This document shows, one piece after another, positions 33,371 through 41,397 of a stretch of 64,000 nt of DNA (position 1 is its first letter; each line of letters opens with the position of its first letter). Under the pieces are notes generated by a model. That model was not told the origin of the DNA. It was given only the letters and a program-made list of their open reading frames with translations, and did no database searches. The DNA comes from an uncultured Oscillibacter sp. (GTDB lineage Bacteria; Bacillota; Clostridia; Oscillospirales; Oscillospiraceae): contig CAJUQQ010000001.1 of the NCBI GenBank assembly GCA_910588175.1, positions 62,001 through 126,000 on the forward strand, given 5' to 3'. The position numbers and the translations under genes are program-made.

Positions 33371-33443
33371 TTACAGTAGTCTCTTGACTTCCGGCCAGGG
33401 CAGGGTTATACTGGAAAAAAACTACTGAGAAATTTACAGTAGT
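33371..33443 (+). promoter_or_regulatory. Promoter and operator repeats of HAAS-PadR operon
   Basis: TTGACT (33384-33389) and TATACT (33407-33412) are spaced by 17 bases. ACTACTG (33421-33427) and CAGTAGT (33437-33443) form a perfect inverted repeat at the expected start point. TTACAGTAGT recurs upstream of the -35 (33371-33380). The sites flank the promoter, as expected for PadR self-repression with looping or cooperative binding. Confidence 0.75.
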
Positions 33444-33461
33444 ATCGAGAGGAGCGGTTTT

Positions 33462-34259
33462 ATGCGGCGGGATTATTTCTCCCGGCTCAGATGGGCGGCC
33501 CGGTGGTATCTGCCCCCGGCGGAGGCGGCGGAGATGCTGGAGGACTACCGGGAGATTGTGGAAGGACGGTCGGAGGAGGAGCTGCGGCGGGACGTAGGGA
33601 CCCCAAAAGACGCGGTGGGGCGGCTGGTGGAACTCAAGGCGTATCACCGCTGGCTGACGGTTTTTGCCGTTCTGGCGGTGTGCGTGGTCCTTCCGTCGGC
33701 GGATGCGGTCTGGAGCGAGATATCTCAGCAGCTAATCAGGCTGTTTGATATATGGCTTTTCGTGGGCGGCATCGCCCAAACGTCCCGGTATGCCGAGTGG
33801 ATGCTTCCCCTGGGGACGGTGCTGGCGCTGGCCTGGTTCCGGCACAATGGAAGAAAGGAACAGGCGCTGTCCAAGTGGCTCGCGCCGCTGCTTGCCTTTC
33901 TCCTGCTGGGGATTGCCTGGGTGTCGTTCCTGGCCTGGACGGTATTTGCGGAGCAGTGGGACTTGCTTAATTCTCTGTTTCCTGAGAACCACTGGCTGCT
34001 GCGGTTTTCGATGGGAGCCTGCGCCCTGGCCGCCGGAGTGATTGGGATGCTTGGCCTGATAAAGGCCCGCTTGACGGACCGCCGCTGGCTGGCGGCGTAC
34101 ACCCTGGGCTTAACGGGGGCCGTCGCGTGTGTGTTCGTGTGGAAGCTGTTCTCGAGTATGAGCCCGGACTTCAGTCCTGGCTGGCAGACGCCGCTTATTA
34201 TACGGTACACCTTCATCACGCTCCTGGGCCTCCTGGGAACGGGGGTAGCCCTGTGCTGA
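33462..34259 (+). CDS. Membrane protein with N-terminal HAAS domain
   Basis: This 265-residue protein has an N-terminal HAAS-like helical domain ([20 protein letters not shown], then GTPKDAV, about residues 25-52). Six or so membrane helices follow. HAAS domains commonly accompany PadR regulators and are proposed to relay a membrane signal to them. Here the usual order is reversed: HAAS comes first and PadR second, overlapping by seven bases. GAGAGGAG precedes the ATG. Confidence 0.75.
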   Translation: MRRDYFSRLRWAARWYLPPAEAAEMLEDYREIVEGRSEEELRRDVGTPKDAVGRLVELKAYHRWLTVFAVLAVCVVLPSADAVWSEISQQLIRLFDIWLFVGGIAQTSRYAEWMLPLGTVLALAWFRHNGRKEQALSKWLAPLLAFLLLGIAWVSFLAWTVFAEQWDLLNSLFPENHWLLRFSMGACALAAGVIGMLGLIKARLTDRRWLAAYTLGLTGAVACVFVWKLFSSMSPDFSPGWQTPLIIRYTFITLLGLLGTGVALC

Positions 34260-34555
34260 AGAAGGACCTCCTGGAGCTCTGCCTGCTCCACCTGATGGCC
34301 CAGGGGGACCAGTACGGCTATGAGCTCCTGCGCCAGCTCCACGGGGTGTTTCCGGATACCCAGGAAAGCGCCATTTACGCCATTCTCCGGGGCCTATGCC
34401 GGGAGGGGGCCACGGAGCGTTACCAGGGGGAGACCTCCGGCGGCCCGGCGAGGAAGTACTACCGCCTGACGGAGGCGGGCCGCGCCCGCCATGCCGCCCT
34501 TCTGGAAACCTGGAGAGGAACCAGAGACGCCCTGGCAGCGCTGGGAATCGAGTGA
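34253..34555 (+). CDS. PadR-family transcriptional regulator
   Basis: This 100-residue regulator is a PadR winged helix (LLELCLLHLMAQGDQYGYEL, about residues 6-25; ESAIYAILRGLCREG and PARKYYRLTEAGRA). It starts at GTG 34253 inside the end of the HAAS gene, with GGGGG upstream. It probably binds the ACTACTG/CAGTAGT repeats at the operon promoter. It lacks a long C-terminal dimerisation extension, as in PadR subfamily 2. Confidence 0.88.
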   Translation: MLKKDLLELCLLHLMAQGDQYGYELLRQLHGVFPDTQESAIYAILRGLCREGATERYQGETSGGPARKYYRLTEAGRARHAALLETWRGTRDALAALGIE

Positions 34556-34868
34556 GGGCGAAAACCGGGCCGGAGAAAAGGCCTGACCTGGGGGGGCAGG
34601 CCCCATAGGAGCAGTTTCTTCCCCAAGCGCCAGCTTAGCGGCAGCGAGGACGGAAGGACCATCCATGCATCAACCACCCACCCCCCGCCCGCACCACGCC
34701 GCAGCCCGAAGACCTGCGAAAAAACGGGGGTACGCCCAGCGCGTCCCCCGTCCCTCGTCCCCCCGCAGGGGCATATTTCTTTTTCTCTCTTCCACCGTGC
34801 ACGGCGCATTCTCTCTTTTTCTTTTGAAAGAAAAAGAGAGAATGGGGGGTGCAAAGGACCAGCTATCT
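34556..34868. other. Intergenic region with hairpins, no gene
   Basis: About 310 bases hold a terminator-like hairpin near 34577-34600 (GGCCTG/CAGGCC), C-rich low-complexity sequence near 34675-34690 and the palindrome at 34808-34843. No credible reading frame is seen. Confidence 0.55.
34808..34843. repeat. Perfect 16-bp palindrome after the pseudouridine synthase gene
   Basis: Arms ATTCTCTCTTTTTCTT (34808-34823) and AAGAAAAAGAGAGAAT (34828-34843) with loop TTGA. It shares its centre with the palindrome at 33150-33175 and could serve as a terminator for the minus-strand gene ending at 34869. Confidence 0.75.
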
Positions 34869-35840
34869 TCATAGCTGCTGCCGCAAAGAGAAGTATTTCT
34901 CCCGAAACGGCACATCCTCCACCACAAACTCCCTGCCTCGCAGATAGTTCAGCATCCCCGCGTCAGTGGGAAACGTAAATTTTAGTTTGTAGGCATACAG
35001 CGCTTGCCGGGTCTCCCGGTACTTGCGGTTTACCTCTCCCTTCCCATACTTCCCATCCCCCAGCAGGGGACACCCAATCTCCGCCATGGAGACCCGGATC
35101 TGATGGGTTCGCCCCGTCAGCAGCCGGCACTCCACCAGGGACAGCTCCCCCTGGGTTTCCAGCGTCCTGTACAGCGTGGCGGCGGACTTTCCGCCGGGAA
35201 TCGGGCGGCGGTGGAAGGTTACCAGCTTCTTCGCCTCATCTTTCAATAGAAAGCCCTCGATTTTTCCCTCGGCGGGCCGGGGACGGCCCACGGCGACGCA
35301 GAGGTAGGACTTTTCCAGCTCGTGGGTCCGGATTTTCTCGTTGATCACCCGCAGGGTCTCCGCGTTTTTCGCGGCGATGACAACGCCGCCGGTGTTCCGG
35401 TCAATGCGGTTGCACAGGGCCGGAGCGAAGGCGTTCTCGTTCCGGGGACTCCACTCCCGCTTCTGGTAAAGGTACGCCTGAATGTGGTTGATGAGGGTGT
35501 TGACTTTTTCTGTCTCATCGGCGTGGACCACCAGCCCGGGCCGCTTGTCGGCCAGCAGAAGGTTCTCGTCCTCGTAGACGATGGTCAGCCGGGGCTGGAA
35601 AATGGAGAGGAAAAGATTTTCCTCTTTAGGCTTGTCAAAGAACTCGTCGTTGATGTATAATTGCAGGACATCCCCCTCCTGAAGGCGGGCGTCCCGCTTG
35701 GAGCCTTTCCCGTTGACCTTCACCCGCTTGAGGCGGATATACTTTTGCAGCAGAGCGGGGGGAAGAAGGGGCAGATTCTTGGCGACGAAGCGGTCTAGCC
35801 GCTGTCCGGCGTCGTTTTTTCCGATGGTGAGTTCCCGCAT
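34869..35840 (-). CDS. RluA-family 23S/tRNA pseudouridine synthase
   Basis: This 323-residue enzyme has an N-terminal S4 RNA-binding domain (QRLDRFVAKNLPLLP...YIRLKRVKVNG). The RluA catalytic domain carries the active Asp in NRIDRNTGGVVIAAK and the motif GRTHQIRVSMAEIGCPLLGD (about residues 250-269). It isomerises uridine in rRNA or tRNA; the site cannot be told. ATG 35840 follows CAGGAGG; the frame open to 35933 has no second site. Confidence 0.92.
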   Translation of the reverse strand: MRELTIGKNDAGQRLDRFVAKNLPLLPPALLQKYIRLKRVKVNGKGSKRDARLQEGDVLQLYINDEFFDKPKEENLFLSIFQPRLTIVYEDENLLLADKRPGLVVHADETEKVNTLINHIQAYLYQKREWSPRNENAFAPALCNRIDRNTGGVVIAAKNAETLRVINEKIRTHELEKSYLCVAVGRPRPAEGKIEGFLLKDEAKKLVTFHRRPIPGGKSAATLYRTLETQGELSLVECRLLTGRTHQIRVSMAEIGCPLLGDGKYGKGEVNRKYRETRQALYAYKLKFTFPTDAGMLNYLRGREFVVEDVPFREKYFSLRQQL

Positions 35841-36080
35841 GGCGGACCTCCTGAAAGGTTTTTGTCCATCATACCTGTTTCGAGGGAAAATGTAAAGAAG
35901 GAAAGCGAAGGTGTCCTCGGAGATTTCCGGCACGGGCCTTTATGGTCCTGGATGACCGGTGGGTCTGGCCGGTGGAAGACGGGAGGAAGCGCCGGGGCTG
36001 CCGGAATCCGGCTCTGCGCGCCGGGCAGGCTGCGGGAGAGAGGCGCGAATCCGGGAAGAGCCGGAGAAGGAGGAAGAACC

Positions 36081-36542
36081 ATGAGCGAAGTGAAGGTAGA
36101 AGCCCTGCTGGCCGCCATTCAGGACGGGAGACCCTGGCTGGCCCGATTTACAGGTAAAGAATACGACAAGGCGTATCAGGAATACCGGGCGCGGTACGCC
36201 CCTCTCTTCCGGGAGGCGGCGCTGGCGGACGGGGAGGAGGGCGTCGAGGCCCTGGCGGAGGTGCTGCTGGACAGCTTGGCGGAGGGCTGGAAGCGGCAGA
36301 AGCCCTGGAACCGCGCCATGGCCATGCTGAACGACAAGCAGATGATTGTCTGCTACCTGGGTCCCGTGCTGATGGAGGACCCGGTCTGTGCCCCGCTGGA
36401 AGCGAAGCTCCGGGAGGGCTGGGCCGCCCGGTGGCCCAAGGAGGCCTACCGGACCGCCTCCCTGGAAAAAATCCGCAAGGGGTTCCGGCCTACCTTCCTG
36501 GGAATTACCCTGCCCTTTGGGGGAAATGACGACGAGGAATAA
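36081..36542 (+). CDS. Conserved hypothetical protein
   Basis: This 153-residue soluble protein is rich in Ala, Glu, Arg and Trp and predicted all-helical (VEALLAAIQDGRPWLARFTG at the start). It ends FRPTFLGITLPFGGNDDEE with an acidic tail. GGAGGAAG precedes ATG 36081, so expression is likely. I do not recognise a family. It lies upstream of and separate from the DUF177-rpmF promoter. Confidence 0.7.
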   Translation: MSEVKVEALLAAIQDGRPWLARFTGKEYDKAYQEYRARYAPLFREAALADGEEGVEALAEVLLDSLAEGWKRQKPWNRAMAMLNDKQMIVCYLGPVLMEDPVCAPLEAKLREGWAARWPKEAYRTASLEKIRKGFRPTFLGITLPFGGNDDEE

Positions 36543-36570
36543 AAAAGAGGGCAAAAAACGAAAAAATTGT

Positions 36571-36599
36571 TTGACATTGGCGGGACCATCCTTTATAAT
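36571..36599 (+). promoter_or_regulatory. Consensus promoter of DUF177-rpmF operon
   Basis: TTGACA (36571-36576) and TATAAT (36594-36599) are spaced by 17 bases, perfect consensus. Confidence 0.93.
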
Positions 36600-36626
36600 A
36601 CGTAAGGTATCGTTGCGAGGTAGCTT

Positions 36627-37124
36627 ATGGTAATTGATGTAAGACCCATACTCCACACCCCCGGCAAGCGGCTGGATTTCCGGTTTGATCTGGACCTGTC
36701 CGATCTGGAATTTGATGGCCGGTATCCCGTCAGCCGTCCGGTACTGGTGGAGGGTGAGGTCCGCAACACGGCGGACCTGCTGGAGCTGGCCCTGACGGTC
36801 AGGACGACGCTGGACGCGGTCTGCGACCGCTGCGGGAAGGAGTTCCTCCTGGAGAAGGAGGCCGAATACCGCTGTATGCTGGCGGAGGAGCTCCAGAACG
36901 AGGAGAGCGACGAGATCGTCCTGTTGGAGGACGGGAAGACGGACGCGGGCGAGCTGGCCCGGACGGCTTTCATCCTCGGAATGGACAGCAAAACACTGTG
37001 TTCGGAAGATTGCAAGGGACTGTGCCCCCGGTGCGGCGCCGATTTGAATCTCGGCCCCTGCTCCTGCAAGAGGGAGCCGGACCCCCGGCTGGCGGCCCTG
37101 GCAAGCCTTTTGGAGAACAAATAA
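36627..37124 (+). CDS. DUF177 (YceD-like) protein
   Basis: This 165-residue YceD-family protein is of the type conserved upstream of rpmF. It has two Cys pairs, VCDRCGKEF (about residues 66-74) and a C-terminal CPRCGADLNLGPCSC, that could bind zinc. In plants and bacteria the family is linked to 23S rRNA processing or accumulation. GAGG precedes ATG 36627, and rpmF follows 46 bases later. Confidence 0.9.
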   Translation: MVIDVRPILHTPGKRLDFRFDLDLSDLEFDGRYPVSRPVLVEGEVRNTADLLELALTVRTTLDAVCDRCGKEFLLEKEAEYRCMLAEELQNEESDEIVLLEDGKTDAGELARTAFILGMDSKTLCSEDCKGLCPRCGADLNLGPCSCKREPDPRLAALASLLENK

Positions 37125-37170
37125 CGAGAAGCGCGCTCCGCGCCTTTTGTAGGATTAAGGAGGTGTCACA

Positions 37171-37365
37171 ATGGCAGTACCCAAGGGTAAAGTATCCAAA
37201 GCGAGACGGGACAAGCGGCGCAGCTCCACCTGGAAGCTGACGGCCCCCAATCTGGTCGTGTGCCCCAAATGCGGTGCGATGCACCTGCCCCACAGAATGT
37301 GCCAGGAGTGCGGTACTTACAACGGCCGGGAGATCAAGGTCGTGAAGTCCGTCGTTTCGAAGTAA
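37171..37365 (+). CDS. rpmF: 50S ribosomal protein L32
   Basis: This 64-residue L32 has the start MAVPKGKVSKARRDKRRS and a four-Cys zinc site (CPKCGAMHLPHRMCQECG, about residues 31-48), so it is the zinc-bound form. AAGGAGGTG precedes the ATG. It is cotranscribed with the DUF177 gene, the standard arrangement. Confidence 0.97.
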   Translation: MAVPKGKVSKARRDKRRSSTWKLTAPNLVVCPKCGAMHLPHRMCQECGTYNGREIKVVKSVVSK

Positions 37366-37380
37366 GATTCTGTTGGATCA

Positions 37381-37412
37381 AGAGAGAGGAGCTGGGCTCC
37401 CCTCTCTTTTTT
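37381..37412 (+). terminator. Terminator of rpmF
   Basis: AGAGAGG.AGC pairs imperfectly with GCTcCCCTCTCT and is followed by six Ts. Confidence 0.75.
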
Positions 37413-37444
37413 CACATTTTTACAAGAGGAAAGGAGCGTGTCCC

Positions 37445-37906
37445 ATGCGCTCGATGAAGCGTCCCCGCAAGCCGGTCCGCCGTTACAGGTCCCTGCTGTT
37501 CCCAGGCATTGCCCTGCTGGCGGTGTTTGCGTTCTGGGCGGCCTTCACGTCCCCGGAACAGCCGGAGGGGGAAACAATGCTGTTTGAATACGGCAATTTG
37601 AAATTGGAGATTACCCACGTCCGGGAAGTTCGGAAGGACGTCTGTGGCGGCCTGGAGCCTTGGGAGTACTCGGTCTACAGGGTCTATCCCGGCGCCGCGG
37701 CCACGGTGCTGGAGGCGGATATGCTGGAGTCTGACGGTGGCCCGGCTTCGCCCAAATGGTTCTTTTATCTGGAGCCGGAAAACCGGCGGCTGGACGTGGT
37801 GGACGGTATGGAGCCGGTAGAGCTGACTCCGGAGGTTGTGGGAATGGTTGATGGGGACGGCGGCGCGTGGCTGATCCGCTTCGAAATTTGGGAGAAGAAC
37901 GGCTGA
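37445..37906 (+). CDS. Membrane-anchored hypothetical protein
   Basis: This 153-residue protein has a very basic N-terminus (MRSMKRPRKPVRRYR), one membrane helix (about residues 18-34) and an extracytoplasmic acidic beta-rich domain. The topology is N-in. AAAGGAG precedes ATG 37445. It lies between terminators at 37381 and 37921 and may be transcribed by read-through from rpmF. No family is recognised. Confidence 0.7.
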   Translation: MRSMKRPRKPVRRYRSLLFPGIALLAVFAFWAAFTSPEQPEGETMLFEYGNLKLEITHVREVRKDVCGGLEPWEYSVYRVYPGAAATVLEADMLESDGGPASPKWFFYLEPENRRLDVVDGMEPVELTPEVVGMVDGDGGAWLIRFEIWEKNG

Positions 37907-37920
37907 ACCGGCAAAGACGG

Positions 37921-37948
37921 AGAGGGGGAGAGTTCCCCCTCTTTTTTT
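37921..37948 (+). terminator. Terminator after membrane-anchored hypothetical gene
   Basis: AGAGGGGGA pairs with TCCCCCTCT around a short loop, followed by seven Ts. Confidence 0.85.
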
Positions 37949-37959
37949 CGTTTTCCCTC

Positions 37960-37988
37960 TTGACAAACGGCCTTTGAGCGTCTATAGT
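37960..37988 (+). promoter_or_regulatory. Promoter of YtrA-type GntR/ABC operon
   Basis: TTGACA (37960-37965) and TATAGT (37983-37988) are spaced by 17 bases. Just downstream, GTACTTAACGAAC and GTACGCTTAATACGAAC form a degenerate direct repeat, a possible operator. Confidence 0.8.
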
Positions 37989-38039
37989 GTACTTAACGAA
38001 CCGGTACGCTTAATACGAACAATACAAGGGGGCGATCCT

Positions 38040-38417
38040 ATCGACATTCTCATCAGCAACAGCAGCGGAAAGCCGATTTATGAGCAGATCTGCCAGCAGA
38101 TCAAGACCCAGATTATGGACGGGACCTTAACCGCCGGAGAGGCCCTGCCCTCCATGCGGGTCCTGGCCAAGGAGTTGCACCTCAGCGTCATCACGGTCCA
38201 GCGGGCCTATGAGGACCTGACCCGGGACGGTTTCATCGAGACGGTCTCTGGCAAGGGCAGCTTTGTGGCGGCCCAGAACCAGGAGTTCATCCGGGAGGAG
38301 CGGCTCCGGGAGGCGGAGGGCCTGCTGCAAAAGGCGGCGGAGCTGGGCCGGTCCCACGGCATTCCACTGGAGAAACTGACGGGCATCCTGACATTGTTTT
38401 ATGAAGAAGGAGATTGA
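38040..38417 (+). CDS. GntR-family regulator, YtrA subfamily, apparent ATC start
   Basis: This protein of about 125 residues has a winged helix (GKPIYEQICQQIKTQIMDG, then LPSMRVLAKELHLSVITVQR). A short C-terminal helical part follows, typical of YtrA regulators that repress an adjacent ABC transporter. No ATG, GTG or TTG lies in frame between the promoter and the conserved domain. A strong AAGGGGG ends exactly seven bases before ATC 38040, which begins the expected [M]DILISNSSGKP. ATC (or ATT 38046) is thus the likely start; a G-to-C mutation or error in ATG is the alternative. Confidence 0.8.
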   Translation: MDILISNSSGKPIYEQICQQIKTQIMDGTLTAGEALPSMRVLAKELHLSVITVQRAYEDLTRDGFIETVSGKGSFVAAQNQEFIREERLREAEGLLQKAAELGRSHGIPLEKLTGILTLFYEEGD

Positions 38418-38419
38418 CC

Positions 38420-39268
38420 ATGGAAAACAGCATTTTGGTCCGGGACCTCACCAAGCGCTTCCCGGGCTTCACCCTGGACCGCGTGTCCTTCCAGGTGCCC
38501 CAGGGCCGCATTGTGGGCTTCATTGGGGAAAACGGCGCGGGGAAGAGCACCACCATTCACCTGATCTTGAACGAGCTGAAAAAGGACGGCGGTACCGTGG
38601 AGGTCCTGGGCCGGGACCACGCCGACCCCGCCGTGAAAAACGACCTGGGCGTGGTGTTCGACACCTGCAATTTCCCGGAGGTCTTCACGCCCCTGAATAT
38701 GGAAAAGGTCCTCTCCGGGGTCTATCCCGTCTGGGACAGCGAGGCCTACCGGGGCTATTTGAAGCGCTTCGGCCTGCCGGAGAAAAAGCGGGTCAAGACC
38801 TTTTCCAAGGGCATGAAGATGAAGCTGTCCATTGCCGCCGCCCTGGCCCACCGGCCCCGGCTGCTGATTCTGGACGAGGCCACGGCGGGCCTGGACCCGG
38901 TGATCCGGGACGAGATTCTGGACATCCTGCTGGATTTCATCCAGGACGAGGAGCACGCCGTGTTTTTCTCCTCCCACATCACCTCGGACATCCAGAAGGT
39001 CGCGGACTACGTGGTGCTGATTCATCAGGGGAAGATCGTCTTCGAGGAGGAGAAGGACACGCTGATGGACAGCTATGGCATCCTCCGCTGCGGCAAAGGC
39101 ACGGAGGTGGAGCCTGAGGACTACATCGTCCGCCGGGAGACCGGGGTCAGCGCGGAGTACCTGGTCCGGGACCGGGCCGCCGCCGGGCGGAAGTACCCCA
39201 AGGCCGTGGCGGACGCCGCGTCCCTGGAGGAGATCATGCTGTTTTACATCAAGGGGGAAGCGTCATGA
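38420..39268 (+). CDS. ABC transporter ATPase (YtrB/EcsA type)
   Basis: This 282-residue ATPase has Walker A GENGAGKSTT (about residues 37-46), a divergent signature FSKGMKMKLSIAAAL and Walker B LLILDEATAGLD. The FSKGM signature is common in YtrB-like exporters linked to envelope stress. ATG 38420 follows GAAGGAG. Its stop overlaps the permease start (ATGA). The complex probably answers cell-wall-active compounds, as in Bacillus ytr, but the substrate is unknown. Confidence 0.9.
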   Translation: MENSILVRDLTKRFPGFTLDRVSFQVPQGRIVGFIGENGAGKSTTIHLILNELKKDGGTVEVLGRDHADPAVKNDLGVVFDTCNFPEVFTPLNMEKVLSGVYPVWDSEAYRGYLKRFGLPEKKRVKTFSKGMKMKLSIAAALAHRPRLLILDEATAGLDPVIRDEILDILLDFIQDEEHAVFFSSHITSDIQKVADYVVLIHQGKIVFEEEKDTLMDSYGILRCGKGTEVEPEDYIVRRETGVSAEYLVRDRAAAGRKYPKAVADAASLEEIMLFYIKGEAS

Positions 39269-39921
39269 GGGGAATCATTTACAAGGATTTGTGCCTGTTT
39301 TTCAAGGGGATCGACAAGTTGGTTCTGGCGGTGCTGGGGGGCTTGCTGGTCCTGTTCGGGTACAAGAGCGGCGCTTACGCCGGGATGCTGTTCTCCTTTG
39401 CCTTGGATATGATGGTAGGTCTTCTGCACCTCACGGCCCTGGAAAAGGAGGAGAAGACGGCCTGGAGGAGCTATCAGCGGACCATGCCGGTGGGCGCAGG
39501 GAAGGTGATGGCGGGGAAATACGCCGCCGTGCTGCTGACGGTGCTGGTCAGTGTCGTGGGAGCTGTGGTATCGAATCTGGTGGCCTTTGCCGTGTACTGG
39601 ACCTTTTGGCCGGAGGTGCTGGAACTTTCCATCCTGGCCGCAGTGGCGCTGCCTCCGGTCTTTGCGATGTTCAGCCTGCCCTTTTACTACTGGTTTGGAA
39701 CCCAGGTTGCCCAGTTTACCAGTTTTCCCCTGGCCTTCCTGCTGTTTTTCGCCATCAAGAATTTTGAGGACGGCAAGTGGGCCGTGGCGGACCTGGAGGG
39801 CCTGGTGAGCCTGGCGGGGGACCCCGGCTTCCTCCTGCTGATGGGGGCGCTGGCCCTAGCGGGAATGTTCCTTCTCTCCCTGGCCCTCAGCGCCGCCGGG
39901 TACCGCTGGGGGAGGCGTTGA
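39265..39921 (+). CDS. ABC-2 type permease of YtrA-controlled transporter
   Basis: This 218-residue protein has six membrane helices and a short cytoplasmic N-terminus (MRGIIYKDLCLFFKGIDK), typical of ABC-2 permeases. It is coupled to the ATPase gene by a 4-base overlap. A loop with EKEEKTAWRSYQRTMPVG (about residues 61-78) matches the permease/ATPase contact region of this family. Confidence 0.85.
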   Translation: MRGIIYKDLCLFFKGIDKLVLAVLGGLLVLFGYKSGAYAGMLFSFALDMMVGLLHLTALEKEEKTAWRSYQRTMPVGAGKVMAGKYAAVLLTVLVSVVGAVVSNLVAFAVYWTFWPEVLELSILAAVALPPVFAMFSLPFYYWFGTQVAQFTSFPLAFLLFFAIKNFEDGKWAVADLEGLVSLAGDPGFLLLMGALALAGMFLLSLALSAAGYRWGRR

Positions 39922-39925
39922 GATT

Positions 39926-39952
39926 AGGCGGAGGCGCTTGCCTCCGCCTTTT
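39926..39952 (+). terminator. Terminator of YtrA-type operon
   Basis: AGGCGGAGGC pairs with GCCTCCGCCT around GCTT, followed by TTT. Confidence 0.8.
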
Positions 39953-39974
39953 CCCATTCCCGGAAAGATTTTCC

Positions 39975-40003
39975 TTGCGCCTTTGGCCCATCCCGGTTAT
40001 AAT
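39975..40003 (+). promoter_or_regulatory. Promoter of der-plsY-gpsA
   Basis: TTGCGC (39975-39980) and TATAAT (39998-40003) are spaced by 17 bases. A 16-bp palindrome GGCGGCGCGCGCCGCC (40035-40050) lies in the leader immediately before the ribosome site of der. Confidence 0.75.
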
Positions 40004-40066
40004 GAAACTGGATTTATATGTTTCAAAAAAACAAGGCGGCGCGCGCCGCCGGGAGGGAGCCCCCTT

Positions 40067-41395
40067 ATGCCAAAGCCTATCATCGCCATCGTGGGCCGCC
40101 CCAACGTGGGCAAGTCCATGCTGTTCAATAAAATCATCGGGAAACGCCTGTCCATTGTGGAGGACACCCCCGGCGTCACCCGGGACCGCATCTACGGGGA
40201 GTCCGACTGGTGCGGCCGGGCCTTCACCCTGGTGGACACCGGCGGCATCGAGCCCCGGACGGACAGCCAGATTCTGGAGTTCATGCGGGACCAGGCCCAA
40301 ACCGCCATCGAGACCGCCACGGTGATTGTCTTTTTGACGGATATTCGGACAGGCCTCACCGCCTCGGACCAGGAGGTGGCCGCTATGCTCCTCCGAAGCG
40401 GTAAGCCCATCGTCCTGGCGGTGAACAAGATGGACTCCACCGGGGCTCCCGACCCGGATTTCTACGAGTTCTATAACCTGGGACTGGGGGACCCCATCGC
40501 CGTCTCCGCCGTCCACGGCCACGGTACCGGGGATTTGCTGGACGCCTGCCTCCAGTACTTCCCGCCGGAGGACGGGGAGGAAGAGGAGGACGACGCCATT
40601 AAAGTGGCGGTCATCGGCAAGCCCAACGCGGGAAAGTCCTCCCTGGTGAACAAAATTCTGGGGGAGGAGCGGGTGATCGTCTCCGACATGGCAGGCACCA
40701 CCCGGGACGCCATTGACTCCCGGTTTGAGAACGACAAGGGGAAATTTGTCTTCATCGACACGGCGGGCCTCCGCCGGAAGAGTAAGGTGGAGGAGGCCAT
40801 TGAAAAGTACAGTGTCCTCCGGGCCACCATGGCCATTGAGCGCTCGGATGTGTGTCTCATCCTGATTGACGCCATGGAGGGCGTCACGGAGCAGGACACC
40901 AAGGTGGCGGGCCTGGCCCACGAGGCGGGAAAGGCCAGCATCATCGTGGTGAACAAGTGGGACTTGGTGGAGAAGGACGGCAAGACCATGGACCGCATGC
41001 GCAAGGAGGTCCAGGAAGGCCTGAGCTTCATGACCTATGCTCCCGTCCTCTTCATCTCCGCCAAGACGGGCCAGCGGGTGGACCGGCTCTTTGAGCTCAT
41101 CGACTATGTGTCCAACCAGGCGGCCACCCGCATCACCACCGGCATGCTGAACGACGTGCTGGCGGATGCCCAGACCCGGGTCCAGCCCCCCACGGACAAG
41201 GGCAAGCGGCTGAAAATCTACTATATGACCCAAGTGGGGGTGAAGCCGCCCCACTACGTGATCTTCTGCAACGACACGAAGCTGTTCCACTTCTCCTACC
41301 AGCGGTATCTGGAGAACTGCATCCGGAACACCTTCGGCCTGGAGGGAACGCCCATCAAGATTTCCGTCCGGCAGCGGGGCGACAAGGAGGTTTGA
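40067..41395 (+). CDS. der: Ribosome-assembly GTPase Der (EngA)
   Basis: This 442-residue GTPase has two tandem G domains (GRPNVGKS at about residues 10-17; GKPNAGKS at about 184-191; DTPGVTRD and DMAGTTRD switch regions) and a C-terminal KH-like domain. It helps mature the 50S subunit. GGGAGGGAG precedes ATG 40067. It heads an operon with plsY and gpsA, the usual neighbours in Clostridia. Confidence 0.97.
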   Translation: MPKPIIAIVGRPNVGKSMLFNKIIGKRLSIVEDTPGVTRDRIYGESDWCGRAFTLVDTGGIEPRTDSQILEFMRDQAQTAIETATVIVFLTDIRTGLTASDQEVAAMLLRSGKPIVLAVNKMDSTGAPDPDFYEFYNLGLGDPIAVSAVHGHGTGDLLDACLQYFPPEDGEEEEDDAIKVAVIGKPNAGKSSLVNKILGEERVIVSDMAGTTRDAIDSRFENDKGKFVFIDTAGLRRKSKVEEAIEKYSVLRATMAIERSDVCLILIDAMEGVTEQDTKVAGLAHEAGKASIIVVNKWDLVEKDGKTMDRMRKEVQEGLSFMTYAPVLFISAKTGQRVDRLFELIDYVSNQAATRITTGMLNDVLADAQTRVQPPTDKGKRLKIYYMTQVGVKPPHYVIFCNDTKLFHFSYQRYLENCIRNTFGLEGTPIKISVRQRGDKEV

Positions 41396-41397
41396 GT

